From Bradyrhizobium roseum (GTDB lineage: Bacteria; Pseudomonadota; Alphaproteobacteria; Rhizobiales; Xanthobacteraceae): 64,000 nucleotides of DNA. The stretch lies in assembly GCF_030413175.1 (NCBI RefSeq), contig NZ_CP129212.1:6238450-6302449 (forward strand), written 5' to 3'. This document shows positions 9,129 to 17,718 of this stretch, in pieces (position 1 is the first letter of the stretch; each line of letters starts with the position of its first letter). The position numbers and the translations under genes were made by a program. The notes below the pieces were generated by a model. The model was not told where the DNA came from and searched no databases. It saw nothing but the letters and a program-made list of their open reading frames with translations.

Positions 9129-9599
9129 TCAAAACCGCATGGTCATGCCGACATGGCTGCGGGCAAAACCCAGCCGTTCGTAGAAGCGCTGTGCATCGAC
9201 GCGGGTATGATGCGTCAGCAATTCGACCACCTTGCAATCCCGCGCGCGGGCTTCCGCCACCGCCCACTGCACCAACTGTTCGCCGATGCCGCGGCTGCGG
9301 CAGTGTTTGGCGACGCGGACATCCTCGAGCAGGCCGCGCGAGGTGCCTTGCGAGCTCAGGCCCGGCAGGATGCAGAGCTGCAGGCATCCGACCACGGCGC
9401 CCTCTCCGTCCTCGGCGACGACAAGCTGGATATTCGGATCGCGTGTGATCCGTTCGAACGCGGCAAGATAGGACGACGGCAGCGGATCCTCGATCCGCTC
9501 CCGGGGGCCACCGAGCGGATCGTCCGCCAGCATGGCGACGATAACGCCGACATCCTCGACGCGGGCAGCACGAATGGCGATCTGTGGCTGGGCAGACAT
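9129..9599 (-). CDS. GNAT family N-acetyltransferase
   Basis: 156 residues with the GNAT acetyl-CoA fold. The N-terminal strand IAIRAARVEDVGVIVAML opens motif C/D, the acetyl-CoA pyrophosphate loop is in VAKHCRSRGIGEQLVQWA (R-x-x-G-I-G, near residues 98-110), and the C-terminal ERLGFARSHVGM is the usual Y/F-x-x-x-G-F strand. It transfers an acetyl group from acetyl-CoA to an unknown amine. It lies 17 bases downstream of a GST gene on the same strand and is probably co-transcribed with it. Substrate cannot be inferred. Confidence 0.88.
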   Translation of the reverse strand: MSAQPQIAIRAARVEDVGVIVAMLADDPLGGPRERIEDPLPSSYLAAFERITRDPNIQLVVAEDGEGAVVGCLQLCILPGLSSQGTSRGLLEDVRVAKHCRSRGIGEQLVQWAVAEARARDCKVVELLTHHTRVDAQRFYERLGFARSHVGMTMRF

Positions 9600-9616
9600 G
9601 ACGATTTCCGGTGTGG

Positions 9617-10207
9617 TCAGTGCGCTGACGGGAGCCCGAGGAATTTTTCGGTCTCTCCGATCCAGCGGCGCACCGCGGCGTAGCCGTCGAGGTGAAAGCC
9701 GCCCTCATGCGCGAGTCGCGTATAGGCCAGCAGAGATATGTCGGCGAGCGTGACGGCGTCGCCGGCCAGAAACGGCGAGATGGCAAGCTCATGCTCCATC
9801 CGCGCCAGCGCCGCATAGCCGCGCTTGACCTTCTCGGGATCGAGATCGGAAGCGGGCTTCTTCAGGTAGAACATCTGAAAGCGGCAGACAGCGATATAAG
9901 GCTCATGGCTGTACTGCTCCCAGAACAGCCACTCATCCATCTTGGCTTGCGCGAACGCATCCTGAGGAATGAGGTGCGAGCCGCGCGCGAGATAGCGGAT
10001 GATGGCATTGGATTGCGCCAGCGAACGGCCGTCTTCGAGTTCGATGGTGGGGACCTGGCCGGCGCCGTTGCGCTTTAGGAATTCCGCTGTGCGCGTCTCG
10101 CCCTTGAGCGTATCGACCGCAATCCAGCTGTAGGGCAATGCGAGGTGATCGCAAACCCACTTCACCTTCAGGCAATTTCCGGAACTGGTATCGCCGTAGA
10201 CCTTCAT
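9617..10207 (-). CDS. Glutathione S-transferase family protein
   Basis: 196 residues from the ATG at 10207 (MKVYGDTSSGNCLKVKW); longer in-frame starts lack support. The N-terminal thioredoxin fold carries the glutathione-binding G-Q-V-P segment (NGAGQVPTIELEDG, about residues 50-63) and the E/Q-S-N-A-I turn (LAQSNAIIRYLA). The C-terminal helical domain ends with the ADISLLAY N-capping motif. The active residue is probably the Ser/Cys group in TSSGNC, like several bacterial classes. It is followed by an acetyltransferase gene on the same strand. It is one of three intact GST genes plus one broken copy in this window. Confidence 0.9.
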   Translation of the reverse strand: MKVYGDTSSGNCLKVKWVCDHLALPYSWIAVDTLKGETRTAEFLKRNGAGQVPTIELEDGRSLAQSNAIIRYLARGSHLIPQDAFAQAKMDEWLFWEQYSHEPYIAVCRFQMFYLKKPASDLDPEKVKRGYAALARMEHELAISPFLAGDAVTLADISLLAYTRLAHEGGFHLDGYAAVRRWIGETEKFLGLPSAH

Positions 10208-10288
10208 GCGCTGCCACCCTCGTTGGGGCGGCAGTGCAACAGGCGGCGGCAGATCTGTCAACGGCGACGGGACGGCGCCGCGACGAAA

Positions 10289-11107
10289 TCAGAACTTGTA
10301 ACCGAGACCGGCGCGGACGGTGTTGATGCTGGTGTCGACCGACGAGGCGAAGCGCACGTATTCCCATTCAGCGCGCATGAACAGACCCGACAGCAGCATG
10401 ATTTCGGTGCCGAGACCGACCGAATAGCCGTAGATCAAATGGGCGTACTGGCCGTCGGTAGCGCTGATGTCGAACGGCACGTTCTGAAATCCAGGCGCGG
10501 CCGCTGGATTGACCTGAGTACCGAACACGCGAGCGGTGCGAATGATATCGGCCTGCCCCAGCGCGATGCCGCCGAACAAATAGGGCAGGAACGGACCGTA
10601 GGCGTAGCCGCCGCGCATGCGAAGCGTGCCCATGTCGGAAATATTCATACGCGCGGTGCCTTCATAGGTGACGGCGTCCGTGTACCCGGAAGGAAGCGTG
10701 AAGAAGCGCGACATGCTGCCGGTCTGCGATCCGCCGAACTTGCCGTGCGTGTAGTTGATCTCAAGGCCGACGACAGTGTCGGTCCACTGCCAGTTGTAGC
10801 CGACGAACCCGCCGAACCCGCTGCCGTGCACCGAGACTTTTCCCATCACCGGCCATTCTGAGATCCGCTGGACTTGCTCCATCTCCAGGCCGTCCATGAG
10901 GCGCGCCGCCACGTTTCTCGTCGCACCCGCGAAGTTCATGTTGGAGGTGCCATAGGCGCCATGTGCGCCGATATAGGCGCCCTGCCAGTTCACGGCATTC
11001 ACGCCCTCAGTGAAGCTGCCGCGAAGTATCGGCAGGTCCGGCATATCGGCCGCCTGGGCGACGCTCGCCGCTCCCCACATCGCAGCCACCAGCAACAATC
11101 GACGCAT
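10289..11107 (-). CDS. Outer-membrane beta-barrel protein
   Basis: 272 residues from the ATG at 11107 (MRRLLLVAAMWGAAS), followed by a Sec signal peptide cut near AQA-AD. The mature part opens with WQGAYIGAHGAYG and GFVGYNWQW, the W-x-G-x-Y-x-G and G-x-x-G-Y-N-x-Q patterns of Omp25/Omp31-type barrels of Rhizobiales. It ends in VDTSINTVRAGLGYKF, with the terminal Phe recognised by the BAM machinery. An 8-stranded barrel in the outer membrane is expected; its role may be structural or a surface antigen. A second barrel gene lies upstream (11320-12147), with a strong terminator between them, so they are separate transcripts. Confidence 0.85.
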   Translation of the reverse strand: MRRLLLVAAMWGAASVAQAADMPDLPILRGSFTEGVNAVNWQGAYIGAHGAYGTSNMNFAGATRNVAARLMDGLEMEQVQRISEWPVMGKVSVHGSGFGGFVGYNWQWTDTVVGLEINYTHGKFGGSQTGSMSRFFTLPSGYTDAVTYEGTARMNISDMGTLRMRGGYAYGPFLPYLFGGIALGQADIIRTARVFGTQVNPAAAPGFQNVPFDISATDGQYAHLIYGYSVGLGTEIMLLSGLFMRAEWEYVRFASSVDTSINTVRAGLGYKF

Positions 11108-11254
11108 CGCAACGCTCCATCGGACACTCTGAAACTTGCACTGATCATCGCCCGTTAACCTTAACCAATCGTTGTCATGGACATTGTTTCGGCGCGATCT
11201 CGTCCGAAAGCCGCCAAACATTTTGCGCGCACGCAACTCGCGCTTCGGCAGACG

Positions 11255-11290
11255 ACAAAAGCAAACGGCGCGGGAAATGCCCGCGCCGTT
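11255..11290 (-). terminator. Rho-independent terminator
   Basis: An 11-base-pair perfect stem (11264-11274 with 11280-11290, GC-rich, five-base loop) is followed on the minus strand by TTTGCTTTTG. It lies 30 bases past the stop of the barrel gene at 11320 and should end that transcript before the next barrel gene. Confidence 0.75.
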
Positions 11291-11319
11291 CGGCAACCGT
11301 TAAGGAATGGAAGTCGCGA

Positions 11320-12147
11320 TTAACCTTTGCGGATCATCGGCGGCGGCGGCGCATAAACCTGCGGGCTGGTCAGATCCCAGCGCACGCCGAGCTTCAGATC
11401 ATGCGAGGTGATGTTCTTGAAGGTCATCGGGTTGTTGATGTTGTTGACGCCATCGAAGGTGCGGAGATCGCCGGTCACGCCGTCGCCCATGTCGAGATAG
11501 CGGTAAGCGAGTTCGACGGTAAAGTTCGGCGTCACCTTGTAGGCAAGACCGGCATGCGCCGCCCAGGCGAAATTCCACCTGGCGGCGTCGGCGCCATAGG
11601 CGAGACCCGGCAGCGCGCCGCCACCATTGTTAGCAATGCTCTGGTCGGTGAAGCCGTTGATCGCGACGCGCGCGCCGCCGACGCCGGCGCCGATGAACGG
11701 AGTGACGCACCACCAGGTGCCTAGATCGACGTAGGCGTTGGCGAGAACGACCCATTCGCTCTTGGTGGCGTGATAGGTATCGGTGCCGACGCCACCCGTA
11801 TAGGTAATGCGATCGGTGCCGAAGAACTGCGAGTTGCCACGGTACTCACCGGTCGCGTCAGCGCGGAACCAGTTGTTGACCTTGTAACCGACGCCGACGC
11901 CGAAAATGCCGGCGGTGTTGAAGCTGTTTCTCTGCACCGAAGAAGTGAGCGTGGAATCGAGCGCGTTGTTCAGACGATCGACGCGCTGGTTGGAAAAGCC
12001 GATGTCGCCGCGCAGATACCAGCCACCGAAATCCTCGACGACGGGGGACGCATACGGCGGAGGCGCAATCGCCATGTCGGCGGCAAACGCTGCGTGGGAC
12101 AACAATGTCACCGCGCCGGCGGCAATGAAAAACTTAACGCTACGCAT
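11320..12147 (-). CDS. Outer-membrane beta-barrel protein (Omp31-like)
   Basis: 275 residues from the ATG at 12147 (AAGGACG upstream). The signal peptide MRSVKFFIAAGAVTLLSHAAFA is cut before ADMAIAPPPY. The mature chain has GGWYLRGDIGFSNQ, GVGVGYKVNNWFRADATGEYRG and a late FTVELAYRYLDMGDGV strand, then a proline-rich end (YAPPPPMIRKG). Y-L-R-G-D-I-G-Y openings of this kind are typical of large paralogous barrel families in Bradyrhizobium. Unlike the neighbour at 10289 it lacks a C-terminal Phe. A CtrA-type site lies 82 bases upstream, which would tie its expression to the cell cycle. Confidence 0.83.
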   Translation of the reverse strand: MRSVKFFIAAGAVTLLSHAAFAADMAIAPPPYASPVVEDFGGWYLRGDIGFSNQRVDRLNNALDSTLTSSVQRNSFNTAGIFGVGVGYKVNNWFRADATGEYRGNSQFFGTDRITYTGGVGTDTYHATKSEWVVLANAYVDLGTWWCVTPFIGAGVGGARVAINGFTDQSIANNGGGALPGLAYGADAARWNFAWAAHAGLAYKVTPNFTVELAYRYLDMGDGVTGDLRTFDGVNNINNPMTFKNITSHDLKLGVRWDLTSPQVYAPPPPMIRKG

Positions 12148-12228
12148 TGGGCTCGTCCTTTTGTCCGGTGAGGCTTGCTCCAAACGGCCCCACTTGAAAA
12201 TTCACGGACGGACGATGCCATCAAATGT

Positions 12229-12243
12229 TTAAGCGGCGCTTAA
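12229..12243 (-). promoter_or_regulatory. CtrA-type binding site
   Basis: TTAA-N7-TTAA occurs exactly (12229-12232 and 12240-12243, seven bases between), the full-site consensus for the alphaproteobacterial cell-cycle regulator CtrA. It is followed by the C preferred after the second half. It lies 82 bases upstream of the barrel gene start at 12147, a position compatible with activation. Chance occurrence in a GC-rich genome is low but not excluded. Confidence 0.5.
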
Positions 12244-12443
12244 CCCTAATTATTAAGGTTGACAATGTCTGACTTTTTTCTCGCGACGTTATTTCCGGCG
12301 TGAATCGCCGCGTTTCCAAAACGCGAGAATGTCAGAAACGGCTCATATCCTAACGATGTATTGCAGAAGATACACCGCCGTCCTGCGGTTAAGGTTTCGT
12401 TGAGAGAGTCGGCATCGCCCGGCTTCGCGTAAGCCGCACGCAC

Positions 12444-13703
12444 TCAGCGTGCGTGCTTCGGCATCTTCGGCAGGAACACCGCGAGCAGTCCCAGCGCGGG
12501 CAGAAACGCGCAAAGGTGATAGACAAAGGCGATGCCGGTGTGGTCGGCGAGCCTGCCGAGCACGGCGGCGCCGAGCCCGCCGATGCCAAAGGCGACGCCG
12601 AAGAACACGCCGGAGATCATTCCGAAGCGGTGCGGCATCAATTCCTGCGCGAACACGATGATCGAGGAAGTCGCCGATGAGAGGATGAGGCCGATGAACA
12701 CGGTGAGAACCGCGCTTCCGACCAGACCCGCATAGGGTAGCGCCAGCGTGAACGGCAGCGCGCCGAGGACCGAGAACCAGAGGACGTATTTACGGCCGTA
12801 GCGATCGCCGAGCGGCCCGCCGAAGAACGCTCCCGCCGCGTTGGATGCGAGGAAGATGAAGAGATAGAGCTGGGCCGCCTGCGTCGAGACCTGAAATTTT
12901 TCGATCAGGTAGAAGATGTAGTAGCTCGACAGGCTGGAGACGTAGAGCTGCTTGGAGAACAGCAGCGCGACCAGCACCGCAAGCGCGATTTTCACACGCC
13001 GTGAATCCGGGTGGTCCGGATGCCGCTCGACCGCCGCGGACGTCCTCGTCACGATCTGCGGCCTGTACCAGATGCCGATCCGCCACAGGATCACGATTGC
13101 CAGAAACGCGATCGACGAGAACCACGCGATGCTTGGCTGGCCGAACGGCACCACGATCAGCGCCGCCAGCACCGGCCCCATCGACGTGCCAAAACTGCCG
13201 CCGAGTTGGAACACCGATTGCGCAAAGCCATACCGCCCACCCGAGGCGAGCCGCGCGATCCGCGCCGACTCCGGATGGAACACCGCCGAGCCGAGGCCGA
13301 CCAGCGCGGCCGCGATCAGGATGATGGGATAGAAATGCGCGACACTCAGCAGCAGCAGGCCGAAAAAGGTAAAGCCCATACCGATCGCCAGCGAGAACGG
13401 TTGCGCCTTTTTGTCGGTGAAATGCCCGACCACCGGCTGCAGCAGCGACGCCGTGAACTGGAACGCCAGTGTGATCATGCCGATCTGGCCGTAGTCCAGC
13501 GCGTAGGCGTCCTTCAGGATCGGATAGACCGAGGCGATCAACGACTGCATGGTGTCGTTGAGGAAATGCGAGAAGCTAATACACGCCAGCACGACATAGG
13601 CCGGCCCCGTGGCCGCCGCTTGGGCGGCGAGGCCCGGCGCCGCTTCCTGCACGATCACCGGCGCGGTCGCAGTCTCCTCCGAAACGATGACGGGCTTGTT
13701 CAA
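12444..13703 (-). CDS. MFS exporter, fosmidomycin-resistance (Fsr) family
   Basis: 419 residues with about 12 membrane helices. The family signature SHFLNDTMQSLIASVYPILK falls in helix 1 (about residues 44-64), and GHFTDKKAQP is the loop 2-3 MFS motif. FHPESARIARLASGG and FQLGGSFGTSMGPVLAA (about 145-175) are also typical of Fsr proteins. The first 35 residues are a low-complexity Val/Ala/Glu extension. The family is a set of proton-driven drug exporters named for fosmidomycin resistance in E. coli; the natural substrate is unknown. It is transcribed alone, between glmM and the barrel genes. Confidence 0.88.
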   Translation of the reverse strand: MNKPVIVSEETATAPVIVQEAAPGLAAQAAATGPAYVVLACISFSHFLNDTMQSLIASVYPILKDAYALDYGQIGMITLAFQFTASLLQPVVGHFTDKKAQPFSLAIGMGFTFFGLLLLSVAHFYPIILIAAALVGLGSAVFHPESARIARLASGGRYGFAQSVFQLGGSFGTSMGPVLAALIVVPFGQPSIAWFSSIAFLAIVILWRIGIWYRPQIVTRTSAAVERHPDHPDSRRVKIALAVLVALLFSKQLYVSSLSSYYIFYLIEKFQVSTQAAQLYLFIFLASNAAGAFFGGPLGDRYGRKYVLWFSVLGALPFTLALPYAGLVGSAVLTVFIGLILSSATSSIIVFAQELMPHRFGMISGVFFGVAFGIGGLGAAVLGRLADHTGIAFVYHLCAFLPALGLLAVFLPKMPKHAR

Positions 13704-13849
13704 GGGCGCATTCCCGGAAAGAACGGCAGACAGGCAATGCCTGTCGTTCTACGGCGCGGCCATCCTCGCCACCAGCATCAATAGCTTATGCCTGCGATGC
13801 GTTGCCGCGGCAGCGGTCGCCCGTGCCGTTCTATCGTGATGAAGCCGGC

Positions 13850-15196
13850 TTACGCCGCCGCGGCGTGGCCCAGCGCGTTGACGATCTGGTCGACGACGTC
13901 CTCGACCAGCACGCGGTCGTCGCCCTCGCCCATCACGCGGATCACGGGCTCGGTGCCGGACGAGCGGACCAGCAGCCGGCCATGGCCGTTGAGGCGATTT
14001 TCGCCGTCCGATATCGCCGATTTCACTTCGGCATGGTCGAGCGGCTTGCCGGAGCGGTAGCGCACGTTCTTCAGGATTTGCGGCAGCGGATCGAAGCGGC
14101 GGCAGACTTCCGACACCGGGCGGCCGAGTTTTTGCACCACCGCCAGCACCTGCAGCGCGGCGACGAAGCCGTCGCCAGTCGTGGCGTAGTCGGACAGGAT
14201 AATATGGCCCGACGGTTCGCCGCCGAGATTATAGCCCTGCTTGAGCATCTGCTCGAGCACGTAGCGGTCGCCGACCGGCGTGCGCACCATGCCGATGCCC
14301 TGCCCTTCGAGGAAGCGCTCCAACCCGAGATTGGACATCACGGTGGCGACGATGCCGGGCTTGGCGAGACGGCCGTCTTCCTTCCAGCTTTGCGCGATCA
14401 CCGCCAGCAACTGGTCGCCGTCGACCACGTGGCCGCGCTCGTCGACCAGGATCACGCGGTCTGCGTCGCCGTCGAGCGCAATGCCGATGTCGGCGCGCAT
14501 CTCGCGCACCTTCTTCGCCAGCGCTTCCGGCGCGGTCGAGCCGCATTCCTTGTTGATGTTGAAGCCGTCGGGCTCGACGCCGATCGCGATCACGTCGGCG
14601 CCCAGTTCCCACAGCGCTTCCGGCACCACCTTGTAGGCCGCGCCGTGCGCGCAATCGATCACGACGCGCAGGCCGTCGAGCGACAGCTCGCGTGGCAGCG
14701 TGCGCTTGGCGAACTCGATGTAGCGGTCATGTACGCCGTCGATGCGGCGGGCGCGTCCAAGGCTGGCGCTCTGCGCGAGGCGGCGGTCGATCGGCTCGTC
14801 GAGCAACAGCTCGATCTGCTTCTCGACGTCGTCGGACAATTTGAAACCCTGCGGTCCGAACAGCTTGATGCCGTTGTCCTCGAACAGGTTGTGCGAAGCC
14901 GAAATCATCACGCCGAGATCGGCGCGCATCGACTTGGTCAGCATCGCGACCGCCGGTGTCGGCATCGGGCCGAGCAGCAGCACGTCCATGCCGACCGAGG
15001 TGAAGCCGGCCACCATGGCGTATTCGATCATGTAGCCGGAGAGCCGCGTGTCCTTGCCGATGACCACGCGGTGACGATGCTCACCGCGCTGAAACACCAG
15101 CCCGGCCGCCTGTCCCACCTTGAGTGCGAGCTCCGGCGTGATCAGACCATTGGCACGGCCCCGAATCCCGTCGGTACCGAAATATTTGCGGCTCAT
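13850..15196 (-). CDS. glmM: Phosphoglucosamine mutase
   Basis: 448 residues. It interconverts glucosamine-6-phosphate and glucosamine-1-phosphate for UDP-GlcNAc, and so for peptidoglycan and lipopolysaccharide. Motifs: [11 protein letters not shown] at the N-terminus, the phosphoserine loop [14 protein letters not shown] (near residue 100), the metal-binding loop DGDADR (near residue 240), GEPSGH (substrate loop) and the C-terminal phosphate loop [12 protein letters not shown]. The ATG at 15196 has GGGGGTAAC before it. In relatives the gene often follows ftsH; here about 500 bases of mostly noncoding sequence precede it. Confidence 0.98.
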   Translation of the reverse strand: MSRKYFGTDGIRGRANGLITPELALKVGQAAGLVFQRGEHRHRVVIGKDTRLSGYMIEYAMVAGFTSVGMDVLLLGPMPTPAVAMLTKSMRADLGVMISASHNLFEDNGIKLFGPQGFKLSDDVEKQIELLLDEPIDRRLAQSASLGRARRIDGVHDRYIEFAKRTLPRELSLDGLRVVIDCAHGAAYKVVPEALWELGADVIAIGVEPDGFNINKECGSTAPEALAKKVREMRADIGIALDGDADRVILVDERGHVVDGDQLLAVIAQSWKEDGRLAKPGIVATVMSNLGLERFLEGQGIGMVRTPVGDRYVLEQMLKQGYNLGGEPSGHIILSDYATTGDGFVAALQVLAVVQKLGRPVSEVCRRFDPLPQILKNVRYRSGKPLDHAEVKSAISDGENRLNGHGRLLVRSSGTEPVIRVMGEGDDRVLVEDVVDQIVNALGHAAAA

Positions 15197-15402
15197 GTTA
15201 CCCCCAGCCATCCCGGGATCCGCCAACCAGGCTGCGAATCGCCGAACGCCCTCGATCAATTACCGGCGGTTATAGTCCCTCGGCGGCCAGGATGGCTTCA
15301 AAAAATATGATGAATCATTACGGCCCGACGGCGGCGCTCACCCGTCATTGCATTGATATTGCTCGATCTTTAGCCGATCGACGGACCGAAGACCGGATCC
15401 CG

Positions 15403-15583
<181 letters not shown>

Positions 15584-15700
15584 GGCTCTATCCTCCTGTC
15601 GGGAATGGCCAGCGGAATGCGTGCAGATGCGATTTGGCTGACCATCCAACCATGCTAGATGACAGCGCAGCGAAGAAGGCTAGGAAGGGCCGGGACGTCC

Positions 15701-16837
15701 ATGAAGCACATCACCTGCATTGAGGATCTGCGCCAGTTGCACAAGCGCCGGGTTCCCAGGGCGTTTTTCGACTACGCCGACCGCGGCTCCTACACCGAGG
15801 ACACGCTGCGCGCCAATTCCGAGGATCTGGCGCAGATCAAGTTCCGCCAGCGCATCCTGGTCGACGTCTCCCGGCGCGATCTCTCCACCACGATCCTCGG
15901 CGAGCCCGCGGCGATGCCGCTGATCCTCGCCCCCGTCGGCCTGCTCGGCATGCAGCATGGCGACGGCGAGATACACGCCTGCCGCGCCGCGCAGGCCGCC
16001 GGCATTCCCTTCACCCAGAGCACGATGTCGATCTGCTCGATCGAGGATATTGCAGCCAGCGTCGACAAGCCGTTCTGGTTCCAGCTCTACGTGATGAAGG
16101 ACCGCGGCTTCATCAAGGCGCTGATCGAGCGCGCCATCGCAGCCAAATGCTCGGCGCTGGTATTGACCGTCGATCTGCAGGTGATCGGCCAGCGCCACCA
16201 GGATATCAAGAACGGCATGACCGTGCCGCCGGAATGGTCGCTGTCGAAACTGCTCGACTTCGCCAGCAAGCCGTCATGGGTCGCCGGTGTGCTGCGCGGC
16301 AAGCGCCGCAGCTTCGGCAACATCGTCGGCCACGTGAAAGGCACCGAGGATCTCACCAAACTGTCGGAATGGACGGCGTCGCAGTTCGACACCTCGCTGA
16401 ACTGGAAGGACATCGACTGGATCCGCTCGATCTGGCCGGGCAAGCTGATCCTGAAAGGCATTCTGGACGTCGAGGACGCCGAGCTCGCCGCAAAAACCGG
16501 CGCGCAGGCGATCGTCGTCTCCAACCATGGCGGCCGTCAGCTCGACGGCGCGCCGTCGTCGATCGAAGTGCTGCCGGAGATCGTCGACACCGTCGGCGCG
16601 CAGATGGAGATCATGTTCGACGGCGGCATCCGCTCCGGCATGGACGTGGTGCGCGCGCTCGCGCTCGGCGCCAAATCCTGCATGATCGGCCGCGCCTACG
16701 CCTATGGCCTCGGCGCGGGCGGGCAAGAGGGCGTCGCCAAGGCGCTCGATATTCTGTCGAAGGAAATGCTTACAACGATGGGATTGTGCGGCGTGAACAC
16801 GGTCGCCGAGATCGACGATAATCTGCTGGCGGTGTAG
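15701..16837 (+). CDS. lldD: FMN-dependent L-lactate dehydrogenase
   Basis: 378 residues from the ATG at 15701 (MKHITCIEDLRQLHKRRVP); AGGAAGG lies further upstream than usual. The fold is the alpha-hydroxy-acid oxidase TIM barrel. Visible: FFDYADRGSYTEDTLR near residue 20, QLYVMKDRG (about 127), the active-site His in VSNHGGRQLDGAPS (near residue 270), and the FMN phosphate loop DGGIRSGMDVVRALALGA (about 305-322). It oxidises L-lactate to pyruvate, passing electrons to the quinone pool at the inner membrane. Related family members use glycolate or mandelate, so substrate is inferred from overall similarity. It is transcribed alone. Confidence 0.88.
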   Translation: MKHITCIEDLRQLHKRRVPRAFFDYADRGSYTEDTLRANSEDLAQIKFRQRILVDVSRRDLSTTILGEPAAMPLILAPVGLLGMQHGDGEIHACRAAQAAGIPFTQSTMSICSIEDIAASVDKPFWFQLYVMKDRGFIKALIERAIAAKCSALVLTVDLQVIGQRHQDIKNGMTVPPEWSLSKLLDFASKPSWVAGVLRGKRRSFGNIVGHVKGTEDLTKLSEWTASQFDTSLNWKDIDWIRSIWPGKLILKGILDVEDAELAAKTGAQAIVVSNHGGRQLDGAPSSIEVLPEIVDTVGAQMEIMFDGGIRSGMDVVRALALGAKSCMIGRAYAYGLGAGGQEGVAKALDILSKEMLTTMGLCGVNTVAEIDDNLLAV

Positions 16838-16844
16838 CTGACTT

Positions 16845-16993
16845 CCCTTCTCCCCTTGTGGGAGAAGGTGGCGGACGCAGTCCGCCGGATGAGGGATTCT
16901 CTCAACAAGCAGGACTCGCTGCGAGAACCCCTCACCCGTCTCGCCGCCGCTTCGCGGCAGCGATCCACCCTCTCCCACAAGGGGAGAGGGTAA
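16845..16993 (+). repeat. Composite palindromic intergenic repeat, family A
   Basis: Two copies of a structured repeat lie head to head. The left copy is inverted and contains the hairpin GGCGGAC-GCA-GTCCGCC (16870-16886); the right contains CCGC-TTC-GCGG. Both share CTCCCCTTGTGGGAGA-like outer arms, so the whole element is a long imperfect inverted repeat. The same architecture recurs at 30596-30734 and 31101-31159. It fills the gap between lldD and the convergent gene at 17004 and may also act as a terminator. Confidence 0.8.
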
Positions 16994-17003
16994 GAAAAGA
17001 CCA

Positions 17004-17630
17004 TCACATCGGCGGCGTGAGCCCGTCGCGGCCGACATTGATGCGGGCGGCTTCGATTGTGCCGTCGTCTTTCTTCACCGCGGCCACAATGATGATCTTC
17101 GCGCCGGGCTTCAGCTCAGACTTGTCGCTGGCGACGAAGGTGACGATCGGCGTATCCGGCGGCACCACGACCTTCTTTTCACCGTCCTTGTATTTGACCA
17201 AAATGTTCTGGCCGTCGGTGCCCTTTACCGTCTGCGCGACGGTGGCGTTGGTCATGGTCGAGTTCGGCCGCAGATCCCAGGGACGAAAACCTTCCGACGC
17301 GCCGCGCTGGCTTTCCGGGAAAATATGCACCGCCACCGCCTTCTGGGTGCCGTCGGGCTCCGGCACGCCGGTGACGCCGATATAGGAGCCTTCCCTGATC
17401 TCGGACAACTCTGTCTTCACGACGGCGAAGACCGCGACATTGTCGGTGACGCGCACCTTGATGTCGACGCCCTCACGCGACTTGATCGACAGCATGGGCA
17501 GGTCTACCGCCTCGATGGTGCCGCGAATACGGACCGTCGGCGGCTGCTGCGCGATGGCACAAAGCGTTGAGCCGGCGATCATCGCGACGGCGGCTAGCGA
17601 GCGAACGAGTTGAAGGGAACTGACGGACAT
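17004..17630 (-). CDS. Exported hypothetical protein
   Basis: 208 residues with a Sec signal peptide (SLAAVAMIAGSTLCAIAQQ). The mature chain has two similar beta-rich sections: RIRGTIEAVDLPMLSIKSREG with KVRVTDNVAVFAVV, and later NATVAQTVKGTDGQNILVKY with IVTFVASDKSELKPGAKIII. This pattern suggests duplicated OB-like or DUF5666-type modules. A periplasmic location is expected. I do not know a function. It converges on lldD across the family A repeat and is transcribed away from aroE's end; the gap of 88 bases before its start holds no obvious promoter. Confidence 0.75.
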   Translation of the reverse strand: MSVSSLQLVRSLAAVAMIAGSTLCAIAQQPPTVRIRGTIEAVDLPMLSIKSREGVDIKVRVTDNVAVFAVVKTELSEIREGSYIGVTGVPEPDGTQKAVAVHIFPESQRGASEGFRPWDLRPNSTMTNATVAQTVKGTDGQNILVKYKDGEKKVVVPPDTPIVTFVASDKSELKPGAKIIIVAAVKKDDGTIEAARINVGRDGLTPPM

Positions 17631-17718
17631 GGCGGGTGGTCTCCGGTTTCGGCACTAACCTAACCATTGACCCCGGTCTTTCGGAAAAATTCCGGCTCAA
17701 GTCTCCGCGACCAACCGA

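Noticed and set aside
12246..12443. 65-residue frame between the Omp gene and the MFS gene
   Set aside because: No ribosome binding site, no recognisable pattern, AT-rich noncoding composition; probably promoter and terminator sequence.
13729..13745. Hairpin GACAGGC-AAT-GCCTGTC as a terminator of glmM
   Set aside because: Perfect but short stem, about 105 bases past the stop and without a proper T-tract on the minus strand; left uncalled.
13802..15310. 502-residue open frame antisense to glmM
   Set aside because: Shadow frame; glmM has all its family motifs on the other strand.
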